A stretch of 64,000 bases of DNA from Lepas anatifera (lineage: Eukaryota; Arthropoda; Thecostraca; Lepadidae). A program made the translations under genes and the position numbers. The stretch covers positions 1-64,000 of the forward strand of contig JAOTON010001061.1 in the NCBI GenBank assembly GCA_034440635.1, read 5' to 3'. Below, in pieces: positions 45,807 through 56,380 of this stretch. Under the pieces are notes generated by a model. The model saw only the letters and a program-made list of their open reading frames with translations. It was not told the origin of the DNA and ran no database searches. Position 1 is the stretch's first letter, and the number at the start of each line of letters is the position of its first letter.

Positions 45807-46816
45807 AACTCTACTCCCTTTGTAGTCAGCAGGGTCTACTGGGACTATCAGAAGAAGCATATGTAACTATAAGACTCTTTGAAACCAGTTGGACCCACAA
45901 TTGATCGTATACCCCGCTGTCAATGGGAGGGCCCATTTTTAGTCAGCTGGACACTTCGTAAACAGATTGGAAGCGTCCCGGTCGCCCTCTGCATCCAGCA
46001 TGGTTCTCTGTAACTAGTTACAGAGGGCCCGCAGATACCAGCAGAACACTTTGTGACCATTAGGCTCTCTCTGACCAGCTGGGCCCATACTGGTCAGCTG
46101 AGCTCCCTTTGTTCGCCACTAAATACCATTTAAAGCGTTTTTTTCGTTCGAAAGAAACTGCTTTGAAGGTGAAAGGAGTTCCTTATAGAAAAGTTGTTCA
46201 TCACCAACCTATATATTATGTCATACCTTAGTTTCATCATTGTATAGCAAAATTGTAATGTACTTAACGGCACATTCTGTCATGGAAAATTGAAAGAAAA
46301 CCACTTTAACAAGAACTAAAAAACATTTCTGGCGGAGTAACAAGTACGTAATCTGTTGCCTTTTTCACTTCCTCGGCCGGTACTTCTTTGATACAGGCAT
46401 CAAGTTTTGTGAAAGAAAACATCAGCGCTGGAGATTAAAGAAAAGAAAAAACGCAACAATTAAACAGCAGTGAAGCATGGAAATCAACTCTGTCACAGAC
46501 AAGATGGAGCGCAAACAACGAAATTTATCAGATCGAAGACAAAAAGAACACGAAGCCGAAGAATCAAACATCTTCACCCTCATACCATTTTAGTTTCAGT
46601 GTTCGCAGTATGTGTGCGATTTTGTCTGTCTGTGTTTTTTTAACCGGTACCTAATCCTTCCCTTATCCTTACTCTACCTGGAGGCTGTGAGCGCATGCGC
46701 ATGTGGCTGCAGCGACCCCTCCAGGTAGAATGCCATCCTCTTTATCCTCACCTTTCCTCATCCGTACCATCTTCTTCCATAGTTTATAATCACTTTATAC
46801 TCATCACGGCACCACT

Positions 46817-47742
46817 TTAACACCCGCACTGGAGGGGGGTCTGGCACTAACGCGCACTGGAGGGGGCCTGGTAGGCCCCCCTAAGGTCTCGGAAACTAAG
46901 AGGGTTAGAAAAACGCCACTTGGTAGGTGGGTGGGAGCTATGGCGATCTACATGATGACCGATTTTCATTGACTTAGGTCAATATCTTCAAGGTCAAACT
47001 AGGTCGTAAAGGTCAAATATTGGCCATGCTGGGGATCGATTGGTAAATGCTATGATTATGCGGGAAAATGGCGGGAATAAGCTAAAAGCGGACAAGGCTC
47101 ATAGAGAAGAGGCCTCAAAGAGGCTTCCCCACAACTTTTGGGTCAAGGTCATTCAAGGTCATTGACCTTTAAGGTCACCATATGGTATACTACTTAATAT
47201 TTACACTTTGACTAACACTGTAGCCACTGTTTGGCGGGAAATGAGTATTGACCTTTCCCAATGACCTTTGACCTTGACCTTTGACCTTGACCTTTGTATT
47301 TGGGTACCCTACCGATGACGTCATAGCATAATATATGTCAGACCGGGTAACGTCATTTGGCCGGACGCACAGTGGTCAGTGACCTTGAAAGTGCAGATAT
47401 TACCTTGACCTGTGACCTCTGACCTTGACCTTGACTTTCATTTGAAGTGACCTTGACATATAGTCCCGCTTATATGACGTTATGACGTCACCACTCGGTC
47501 TTCAATGCAAGCTAACTGGTCCGACCGCGCGTTTACGGCGATCTCAAAATGCAGGTCTGACTTTGAAAGCCTATAAGTCAAAAAATTTTCGGCCAATTTT
47601 CAAAAAGTCTTCACCAATCGACGCGCTATTAAATTCTGTTAAATGTGGCCACGTGTCGTTTTTTGGCTACAAGCGGTTCTCCGGCCACCTCGGAAAAACA
47701 GGTGGGGGGGCCTCCGAGGTCCCCCTCCAGTGCGCGTGTTAA
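46817..47742 (+). mobile_element. TTAA element family B, complete copy
   Basis: 926 bp from TTAA-CACCCGCACTGGAGGGGG to CCCCCTCCAGTGCGCGTG-TTAA, with TTAA at both ends (46817-46820, 47739-47742). The left terminus is partly duplicated (a second ACGCGCACTGGAGGGGG at 46850-46866). Palindromes are GGGGGCCTGGTAGGCCCCC at 46862-46880 and a GGGGGCCTCCGAGGTCCCCC-like block near 47706-47725. The interior carries many GGTCA words, including a perfect inverted pair AGGTCA-T-TGACCT at 47156-47168. Non-coding. Confidence 0.85.
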
Positions 47743-47885
47743 AGGCCACCTCAGGAGTGTGGAAGTGTGAGTAATACATGAATACATCATTAATGTTGCG
47801 CCAACCAGCCTCCGACTGATTCCAGCAGCATTCAGTGTAGTAGCTGGTCTGGGGGGCTGCCATGGTGTACTAGCGCTCCATACAG

Positions 47886-47999
47886 GTCAAACACAAGACC
47901 GTCAGATATCTGCAGATGCCCGAGGGCCTTTCAACTGAGGTCCAGGTCGCCAAGGGGAAAAGTGCCGTGAGCGAGGGCTTTGACCGATGTGCTGTTGCT
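47886..47999 (+). CDS. Exon-like open segment inside the hAT-type element, origin unknown
   Basis: 114 bases (38 codons, phase 0) between an acceptor-like CCATACAG and a consensus donor GTAAGT. It reads VKHKTVRYLQMPEGLSTEVQ then VAKGKSAVSEGFDRCAVA. The coding look and the good splice signals suggest either one exon of the element's lost transposase or a captured host exon. I do not recognise the protein. No partner exons were found nearby. Confidence 0.35.
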
Positions 48000-48699
48000 G
48001 TAAGTAAAACGCTTAAATTGCATAATCAGCATATAAGGCATGCGCCAGGCATCACACTTAAGTTGTTCATTGGCGCGTATCCTCGAATCCTGAATGCATA
48101 AGATAACAGATAATAGCAGATAAATAAGTGATAACAATAACAATAATAAATAACAGATAACAAAGTGAAAATATATTTGAACACAGCACCTCCTCAGAAT
48201 TTCATGAAATGTATTGATTGGATCTTCTTGTGGCATCTTGATCATGATTTGAGCTGGTACCGGGAATTTCAGATTTCACCAAATTTCAGAATAATCTTTG
48301 GGCTTTTGCTGTATTATGAACCCCGGATTAGAGGAAATAGGTTAATGACTAACTTTTCTACGCTTAATTATGCTTCTCAGTGCAACACCCCGAAATCTAT
48401 CTATCTTTGAAAGCAGTTTCTCCCGAAGAGGAAGAAATACTTACGGACTTTTTCGCTTTTCGAGCACGATTGGCTCTGAAGCAATTTGGTAGGCACACAA
48501 ATGACTTGTCATGGCGATAGCTAAGGGGTGTCTGGTTTAAAGTGACATTCTTTAGATTAACTGACGCAAAAACCGCTCTGAACGTTTTTTTTTTGCTTGC
48601 TGACATTTTGCGGGGCCCTTTTGGCGGAATTTCAGGGACTCTTTTTGGCCGCTGCTCCTCCTTCCTGAGCAAAATCCTGGCTACGCCCCTGTAAGGCAC

Positions 48700-49397
48700 T
48701 CGTGATAGGAATTCGACAATTCCACCGGCTCACTCCATTGATGGATGGAATGTTATGAACTTTTTTCCAGCATGGTATTGTGTGTTGTGTGTAATTGATA
48801 AAAAAATTATGAAATTATAACATTTTAGAGGATTTTTTACTACTGGAATGAATGAGATCATTAATATGAACCTCATGCTCATACTATATCCACAAAGGCC
48901 CCTTTCTGAACTATTTTCTGCAAGATAAACATAACGCTAGGTTTTAGGCACTGCACGGCTATGTCTGCTGAACAGGGGAAAGAAAGGGCTCCTGTCTGAC
49001 ATAGTGTGATTTTTGACACCCAATGCCTTTAGGGGATATATTTGCGGGGTATATTTTGGGCTTCCTCTAAAAAAATGTGATGTGATGAGGTGTAAGTCAT
49101 TACGGATTCGAAGCAGCATTTTGAAATGGGCACTCTATGTATGTCTTACATGTATGCATGTATCTTGTCCAAATGTAAAGCACCATGCACAATTGGATTT
49201 TCCATTGAGAGCTGTTCGCCAATTGAACTTTTTTTGGGATCAAGGGTATCAAGGGCGAATTCAGAGTGAGCAAAAAGGGGGGTTACCCTCTGATCAAGTC
49301 CCCGACGACACTACACTGGGTTTTGGCGCTGCCTGCTGCAATCATTGTCAATGTGCCTTCCCCTCGATAATCAAACCTGTATCCACCCATGACTAAC
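48700..49397. other. Unassigned intronic DNA
   Basis: AT-rich; nothing recognised. Confidence 0.4.
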
Positions 49398-50200
49398 TTA
49401 ACACGCGCATTGACGGGGGTCTGAGCCACCTTCGGATTGACGAGGGGGCGGGTACCCGCCCCCCCCCCTAAGATCTCGAGAACCACGGTAGGTAGCAAAA
49501 AACGGTAAACGGTGTTGGGTAGCCCATCCGCTTCTCCATCGAAAATATTTGAACCATTTTTTGTCAGGTCACATTTAAGGTCACCAGAGGTCAAAAACAT
49601 GTCGTCACATGCCGTCATAGGGATAACATGTAAATTAGGTTTTTCGGCCATTACATCTGAACAAGTAAAGATAGAGCAAAACGACTTAAACCATATGAAT
49701 CCTCGCAGCAAGCCGAATCGAATGATATATGATTTGACCTTGCTTGGTCAAATCAAAGATTTGACCTGACCTGAGGTCAGGTCAGGGTCAAATTATATAA
49801 AATGCATATCATTAGAACCGCAAAGCCAAGGCGAGTCTAATGAAGCTAAAATAAACGCTCTATCCCCATCTGTTACTGAGTTATTTAGTAAAAACCATAT
49901 TTCCCATGTATTACCAATGGAGAGGTCATGCTTCGTACCTGACCTTAGGTCATCGATATCAAAAATACCGGAACATATTTTAGAGAACTCGGTAAGCCCA
50001 TTATGTGATATAAGTTTCAATTGGATAAGTTCACCCTGCTCCGACTTATGCTATCTTAAACTTTTTTTGAGGTCGGGTCACTTGACCTGTACTGGTGAAT
50101 GACCTGAGATGACCTATCCTTAAAATTTTCACAGAAGTTGCAAAAATGATGAGGGAAAAGGTATACCAAGTACGGCGGCGCTTCGCGCCGCCGTTTTTCC
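49398..50200 (+). mobile_element. TTAA element family A, copy 2 (right end lost)
   Basis: Starts TTAA-CACGCGCATTGACGGGGG (TTAA 49398-49401). Then comes the perfect 20-bp palindrome GGGGGCGGGTACCCGCCCCC (49444-49463), CTCGAGAACCACG and an AGGTCA-rich interior with a symmetrical TGACCTGAGGTCA-type cluster at 49761-49790. It ends GTACGGCGGCGCTTCGCGCCGCC near 50195, before the terminus. This copy is uninterrupted and gives the consensus order for the broken copy at 13927-15633. Confidence 0.8.
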
Positions 50201-50662
50201 AACATGGTCTTACTGGCCCAGTTGAAATAAAAACAGTCGACGGCGCGAAGTCATCCTCACCAAGCTTACAAACGGACACTGCAAGTTAAATGTCCATGGG
50301 CGGGTGAGTACGTGCGGTACCTGCGACGTCATGGAAACATCCTATCACATGCCCATACGCAAGGAAGCGCTGTGCTTGAATGCTTTGTAATTTACCCATG
50401 TGTGTGATTTATACGTATGTGAGTATTACCCAGCACTTGCCCGCCCTGGGTGCCCTCGGGGACACGCTACAGCTCATGGCTATGGAAAGCAGCGACTGTA
50501 TCGAAAAGCTCAGCTGTTCAAACTTGAAGAGACGCGGCTCCAAATTGTCTGCACTAGAAGTATAGTCTTTTCCTTCTAATTGTCAGCGTAAACATGCCCT
50601 AAATCCGTAAACTTTTTCTAAATCTACTATTGATGAAGTGGCTCGATATCGCTCTCCGGTAG
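50201..50662. other. End of intron 2
   Basis: No element was recognised. It ends in CGCTCTCCGGTAG, the 3' splice site of exon 3. Confidence 0.5.
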
Positions 50663-50910
50663 GTACTGCGGCGGCTGGGAGTGACGTTAGTGCGCTACGG
50701 CTACCACGGAGATGCTGACATGGCAGTGGCGGCGGTGGCCCGGGTTCTGGGCTGTCCAGTCCTCTCTGACGACACAGATCTGTGGATGCTGAACGTGCCG
50801 TGTGTCCGAATGGAGAAGGGACATCTGCTGCTGCGACGGCCCAAAATCGAGCTGCTAGCGCGTGACTGCCGCCACTTCCACCTGGAGGTTGAAGTGTTCA
50901 GACCAGAAAG
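50663..50910 (+). CDS. ASTE1: Asteroid-like protein, coding exon 3 (XPG-I region)
   Basis: 248 bases between acceptor CCGGTAG and donor GTTAGT, entering in phase 0 and leaving in phase 2. The translation starts VLRRLGVTLVRYGYHGDADM and continues AVAAVARVLGCPVLSDDTDL and WMLNVPCVRMEKGHLLLRRP. The acidic -DAD- helix and CPVLS-D-D-T-D are the XPG-I signature of asteroid proteins (family pattern E/D-A-D...C-P-V-L-S-x-D-S-D-F). These acidic residues would help form the nuclease metal site. GC content and codon use are higher than in the surrounding introns. Later exons were not found up to the end of the window, so the gene continues outside or its next exons escaped me. Confidence 0.88.
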
Positions 50911-52337
50911 GTTAGTTTTGAAGTTTCTCATGTTCCTGTACTTGCTCCCGTGCTTCGTGCAGCCGGACCTTCTGCCTTAGTCATGTTCTGACACAACGGA
51001 GTAACTACGTTTCTCATAAGCGCTGCCACCGGAAAAAATGAGGGAGCCGGCACATCTTCAATATACTGATGAAAAGAAACTTGCCCGATCCCATCTGGAA
51101 GGAAACGTTGTCGGATTTTGACTCATTATTGCGCTCTGAGTTTCCAGTCCGCTCCTCGCCCCCACCCTATGGTGTTTGTGCAAAAGCTTGCTTGCATTCT
51201 CTTAATGATCGTTTGCATGGTGTTTCGCCGGAAGAAGCCAATGATACCTACCCCAACATGAGAGCTTTTGAGCTGCTAGTATATTTTTCATTGCATGTTT
51301 ACCTAGTAAAGTTTGAAACGTGCGAAAAACCTTTTTAGATTTCGTAGTTTCTACCTGAATTTTCGCCTATTTTTTATGTTGTTACGTTACTCGCATAAAC
51401 TCCACACTTATGCTCAAATAAAAATTAAAGTGAACTAGTGAACCCCTCTTCGCCCCCTTCTGCAAAAGTGGAGCAGGCGCTGGACCTCTTTCTAGTGCGT
51501 CACCTGGGCAAAGTTATCTGATCTTACTACAATGGTAGAGAGCAACATTTTTTCCAAGCCGTTCTCTGTGCATTAGACCATTCCATATTCGACTTAAGTT
51601 GTTATGCCGCTTAGGTTGCCAAAAATGTCGTTATTTGGTTTATTTTTTAGACGGCTGGTGCATTTTTTGGAAATCAAGCGATATCTAAAGGTGGTACAGT
51701 AGGCCTGCTTCCACAGTGGGGGCAGCAACTTGGTACATAACCAGAAAAATAGTGTCCGAGGGTTAGATATATTTGACCGATACCGAGTGCTGTGAGACAG
51801 ACTTTCCGCGTATTCCTTGGAATTTGGGTGAACGATCTGATTTTCTTCTTTCCGTAACAGGTTCCTGTTGGGGTCCGCTACTCTTTTAAAGGAAGGTTTA
51901 TGCTGGTTGAAAATGACTTGCGTTATTGAGATGCTCGTCTTTCTGTGAAATTTTGCGTAAAAAGTTTTGGTAACTTGTTTTATCCAAATACCAGCCTCGA
52001 TAACGTGCATCTACAGTAGTCAGCGAAACTCTTACAGCCCCTACCAAGTCTGGCATTCATATTTAGTCCGTAATAACTGCCGTAATCTATGGTCTCAGCT
52101 TCGCCGAAAACTGTGAATAAGGTGATACCGTGCCTCTTCATCAATAAAATGCATCATCTTCCAAACACGCCCTTCGCTGTAGCAATGAATAGCTAAAGCT
52201 CTTGTCATTATGATTATCTTAAAATCAAACAATTGTTCGGAAACTGTAGCATATTATGTGCCAGTAGGTATTCTAAGACAATGCGTGTGAGCTAGATATG
52301 AACAGGCAATTATCATTTATCAAGAGCATTCTTAGTC
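50911..52337. other. Intron or flank after exon 3
   Basis: A plus-strand open frame at 51069-51338 (NLPDPIWKETLSDFDSLLRS; HSLNDRLHGVSPEEANDTYP) has a coding look but no splice context or family I can name. The rest is AT-rich without recognised elements. Confidence 0.35.
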
Positions 52338-52799
52338 ATAAACGTCGCCATCGGCAAAAAAGTAAGGGGGCCAGCCAAACTTCAATATAATGCTGCCAAC
52401 AAAGTTTCCACGTTAGGACCAAAATCTGTCAGCGTTGCCATTTGGTTCTTTTCGAGCGTACCAGAAATTTTCCGAAATTGTACCAAATCGGTACCAGAAT
52501 GTAGCAAAGGGGCACCCGAGTGTAGCAGAAAAAGTACCTAAATCTTAAACGTCCATTTTCACGAACATTTTACAGAATTTAGAAGATGAAAAGTAAATCG
52601 CATTACAGGTTAGCACCTGGCAGCCATAGGGGAACACTGTGAAGTGTTTCATACTGGAGTCGAAAGAGAATCAACACAAATATCGCAGTCATCTCTGGCC
52701 ATGGCATGAACGGATCCGGGATTTGTAGGAGGGAGAGGGGTGGGGGGGTTGCCGGTTGCACGGAACCTCCATTTTTTTGCGGCAACACCTTTAAATCTG

Positions 52800-53039
52800 A
52801 GGTTAGAAGCTTAATACGTCACATGGGTGGGGATAAGGCACGGTCACACAATGTTGAGTTTCATTGATATAAGGGCCGGTTTCATATTTGATAATTCTTG
52901 TAAATAGTTGAAAATTGATAGACCATAGTTTCCCATAATGTGTTTGAAAAGAGCTAAAAAATCCGGTTGGAGAGTCCTGCAGATCAAGTTCCTTGCTTTA
53001 GATCGCAGTACGATATCTGAGGCCTAATACACGGGACCT
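52800..53039. other. hAT non-coding flank left of the foldback insertion
   Basis: Sequence between the hAT left end and the 9-bp duplication ACGGGACCT (53031-53039). No coding sequence. Confidence 0.5.
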
Positions 53040-53559
53040 GCCCATTTTACTGGCACCCCCAGGTTTGCAAAATAGTTCACCAGATTCCCATTATTTGGGC
53101 TAAAAAGCTACTTAAAACTGAATTTGGTTTCCTCGAGACTCGAAAACTGGCCATGCGCAGCGGGGTTGAACATAGCTCATGTATCGTACTGATGCAGGAG
53201 GCCAGAAGAAAACTGGGTAGAACATCTAGCTCAAAAACCAATTGCGATAGAACGATGATTTTTGCTGCAAATGAAGGCCTTCTATCGGGTGGTTCAAGCA
53301 AGCACGCGCAATGTTGGTTTTCGATATTGGGTTTACGACAAATGGCCGTTTAGTGATGTCAGTAAAATATCATAATTGTGTATTGGTGATAACCACTTTT
53401 GATTGAGAACCTATGACGATAGAATGATGATTTTTTCTTCAATTAAAAACTTATGGTCAAGTGGTTTGAATCAAAACAAAAAATATAAATTTGCGATTCC
53501 AGATTTCGACAAATTATAATATAGTGATGTCATAAAATGTCACTACATGTTGGCAATGC

Positions 53560-53850
53560 CATAGGCAGATCCAGGGGGGCAAAGAGGGGCAGGTGCCCTC
53601 CCCCATCCCACCCTCGGCGCCCCCTAAAACAGTCACGGCGCTCCTTTGAAGGGCCGATGGCGCCCCCTGAAATTTGTCGCTTCCTAACCCTCCACCCTCC
53701 CCCTCGAAGCGAAAATCAGCGTCCTGCGATAGGATTCGGCGCCAGACTGGTAAGATTATTTCGGCTAAAATTGGTGCCCCCTTGGTCCGGATGACACCCT
53801 CCTACCCTAGCGAGGTGCCCCCCTGATTAGTGATTCTGGATCCACCTATG
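53560..53850 (+). mobile_element. hAT-type MITE 'E', copy 4
   Basis: 291 bp from CATAGGCAGATCCAGGGG to TTCTGGATCCACCTATG. It sits inside the left arm of foldback 2. The flanks GGCAATGC and GGTAATGG are similar but not identical 8-mers. A matching E end (CCTGGATCCGCCTATG at 55708-55723) lies at the mirror position in the right arm. Confidence 0.75.
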
Positions 53851-53989
53851 GGTAATGGTCCTTTTTAATCAAGAGCTTATAATGATAGAACATCGATTTT
53901 AATAAACTAGAAGGCTTATCATTGAATGGTTCGAACAAACACAAAAAATACTTGTGTTTTGAATTCAGGTTTCCGTTAAGTCACGCTTT

Positions 53990-54203
53990 GGTCACGCATG
54001 AAAACACCACAATTTTTCTTTGCTGCCGATCATTTTCAGTTCCATCACAGAGACTATTGAGGGTATTTGATGGCTCCGATGCTCAGTACAATTGGTTCAA
54101 ATCACTTCAAACCGAAAATCTGGCTAAGAGCAATAAGCTGAGCAAAACTTGCGATTTATACGGAAAAGTGTTTGATTTGGAGCATATTGACAACCGCAAC
54201 TAG
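53990..54203 (+). pseudogene. Open segment in foldback 2, unknown protein
   Basis: Reads QRLLRVFDGSDAQYNWFKSL then QTENLAKSNKLSKTCDLYGK and VFDLEHIDNRN before a stop. The composition looks like real protein, but I do not recognise the family. It lies between the left arm and the inner inverted repeat. Confidence 0.3.
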
Positions 54204-54639
54204 TGCTATGTTCCGTGGTTTTGAACGTGGTCAACAAGGTTTCCCATGTTCAAATGAATTCTTAAAGGTATTATATCCATTTGATATTTCTAAGAAGTCA
54301 CTTTTAAGGGCTTCATCCTGTTGTTTAGGCCCGCTGCATCAGTATGCAATACTCCATACTAGACTATGAAACTTATGAACTATCAAATATGTCTAGCAAG
54401 AAGACTATCGATTTAATAGACACACTCACTGCGCTTCATAGAGTACGAATGAAGCTTCACGTGTAACACAATACCAAGTCACAGTCAATAGCAAGAAGCA
54501 GTGATGATCCTCCCTTCACAGCACCTTCAAGCCGCCGACGCCACCGACACCGCCGGCCTAGATTCTCAGTTTAGATATAATGTGTCATACGATGATCTTA
54601 TCTCAGATCACATCTCATACGACGTAAATGTTTAAACTT

Positions 54640-54990
54640 CAACTACCAGTAGTTTTTGTTGTTCAATTCCGTCTTAATAAAGTTGCGGTGCACCTTCTGG
54701 AATTTCTCCACACCCTTCAGCAGTTTTTTTCTGTGTTTGTCTCCCCTGGTAAGGATCTTGCTGTAGTTTGTGATGGTACCGCAGCACCTCTCCTCTGTTC
54801 CCTTGTATTGCTGGTCCTCGCCCCACAGTTCGGAACCCCCACCAGCCACTTGCGATCGACTTTGAAGATAGTGAAGAGCATGAATGAGTGGGAGCCGCAC
54901 AGGTCGGTCAGTTCTTGGGTCTGTTCGGTCATGAAGGCGAGGTCCATGGAGCTGGGCTTCTCGAGGGATTACTTTTTACCCAAGATACCG
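54640..54990 (-). pseudogene. Unknown-family coding copy A in foldback 2
   Basis: Minus-strand frames 54947-54717 (LTDLCGSHSFMLFTIFKVDR, KWL) and 54900-54643 (GGSELWGEDQQYKGTEER, NYSKILTRGDKHRKKLLKGV). The order D-L-C-x-x-x-S-F-M-L-F-x-I-x-x-V-D then S-E-L-W-G-E-x-x-Q-Y-K-x-T-E-E matches copy B on the other strand. It recalls an uncharacterised group of invertebrate proteins with a 'LF..LG/V..WL' segment and a later 'ND.AER' segment; that memory-based link is weak. A frameshift joins the two frames. Confidence 0.45.
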
Positions 54991-55134
54991 TAAGTAAAGG
55001 TATCTTCGGTCAGTTCGGTCTTGGAGGTGAGGTCCATGGAGCTGGGCTTCTCGAGGGAGTGCTGCAGAGCGGGTTGTGGGCGAGGATGCTGGTTAGCTCG
55101 GCAGTGTACCAGTCGTGCCTGCCCAACACTTGCC

Positions 55135-55400
55135 CTGAGCAGCACTCCCTCGAGAAGCCCATCTTTAAAGAGCTCACCTCCAAGACCGAACTAGCCGACC
55201 TGTGCGATCCCAAATCCTTTATGCTTTTTGCCATCCTGGGAGTCGACCACAAGTGACTGGCGAGGAATTCCGAACTCTGGGGCGAGAACCATCAGTACAA
55301 GGAAACTGAAGAGTTTGTGCGGAATGTCAAAGCGACCAACGACATGCGAGAGGTGCTGCTACACCATCACAAAATTGACTTGGTACTGTGTTACACGTGA
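55135..55400 (+). pseudogene. Unknown-family coding copy B in foldback 2
   Basis: Plus strand: LEKPIFKELTSKTELADLCD then PKSFMLFAILGVDHK, a TGA stop at 55255-55257 (where copy A has W), then LARNSELWGENHQYKETEEF and VRNVKATNDMREVLLHHHKI. It ends at the inner inverted repeat with ..CYT. It lacks the C-terminal part present in copy A. An inverted copy of its first ~45 bases lies at 55005-55065. Confidence 0.45.
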
Positions 55401-56380
55401 AGCTTCTTGTCGCATTCGTACTCAATGAAGTGCAATAAATGAGGTGTGTGTATAAAAGCACTAGTCTTTTTGATAGATATATTTGATAGTTTAAAGGTTT
55501 CATGGTCTAGTTTGGGGTGTAAGTGCGAAATAGGGGAGATGTTCACTCTCGCTGCGTATGGTCAGTTGTTTTAGTCCCGAAGAAAACAAAACCAGTTTTG
55601 AGTAGCAATTAGGCCAAATAATGGGAATCTGGTGGACTATTTTGCAAACCTGGGGGTGCAAGTAAAATGGGCAGCCCTAAGGACACCTGTCCCTCTTGGC
55701 CCCTCCCCTGGATCCGCCTATGGCATTACCAACGTGTAGTGACATTTTATAACATCACTTAATTATAAGTTGTCGAAATCTGGAATCGAAAATTGATATT
55801 TTGTGTTTTGATTCAAACCATTTGACCAGCAGTTTTCAATTGAAGAAAAATCATCACTCTATCGCCATAGGTTCTCAATCAAAAATGGTTATCACTAATA
55901 CACAATTATTTTACTGACATCACCAAACGGCCACATGTCGTAAGCCAAAACCACCCGATAGAAAGCCTTCATTTGAAGCAAAAATTATCGTTCTATAGCA
56001 ATTGGTTTCTGAGCTAGAGGTTCCACCCCGTTTTCTTCTGGACTCCTGCATCACTGTGTAATGGTAAGATATAGGAGCTATATTCAACTCCGCTGCGCAT
56101 GGTCAGTTTTCGAGTCTCGAGGAACCCAAAACCAGTTCTGAGTAGCATTTAGCCCAGATAATGGGAATCTGGTGGACTATTTTGCAAACCTGGGGGCTGT
56201 CAGTAAAATGGGCAGCCCTAACGGGACCTCGCACAACCCCAGGGGCACCATATCAGCTCAAGGACAGATTCACAAACTTATATTTAGCCCATTAATCAAC
56301 ATGTTTGCCGAAAACCAGGACTAACCTTGAAATTGCGGTGCCCCCGAGGTTATGCGGCCTCCATTCCTTCGTCCTAAGGC

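Larger units (their letters stand above)
44967..48691. mobile_element. hAT-type element, non-autonomous or decayed, with nested insertions
   Basis: The termini CAGGGGCGTAGCCA (44967) and TGGCTACGCCCCTG (ending 48691; one base slips in CCTGG) are inverted repeats of hAT type. They are flanked by perfect 8-bp direct repeats TAAGGCAC at 44959-44966 and 48692-48699. Family D sequence (45455-45806) and a complete family B copy (46817-47742) lie inside. No hAT transposase motif was recognised. A short exon-like stretch is at 47886-47999. Confidence 0.85.
53040..56220. mobile_element. Foldback element 2, nested in the hAT transposon
   Basis: 3181 bp flanked by perfect 9-bp duplications ACGGGACCT (53031-53039 and 56221-56229). 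The arms (53040-53559 and 55723-56220) are inverted copies: for example GCCCATTTTACTG at the left end, and CACCAGATTCCCATTAT near 53080 against its complement near 56160. The left arm contains ~170-bp related units (about 53220, 53390 and, after the E element, 53850). An extra copy of the arm end lies at 55549-55675. A second, inner inverted pair is at 54360-54483 and 55380-55505. A 9-bp duplication is usual for Mutator-like and FB elements. It carries coding-like fragments of an unknown protein. Confidence 0.85.
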
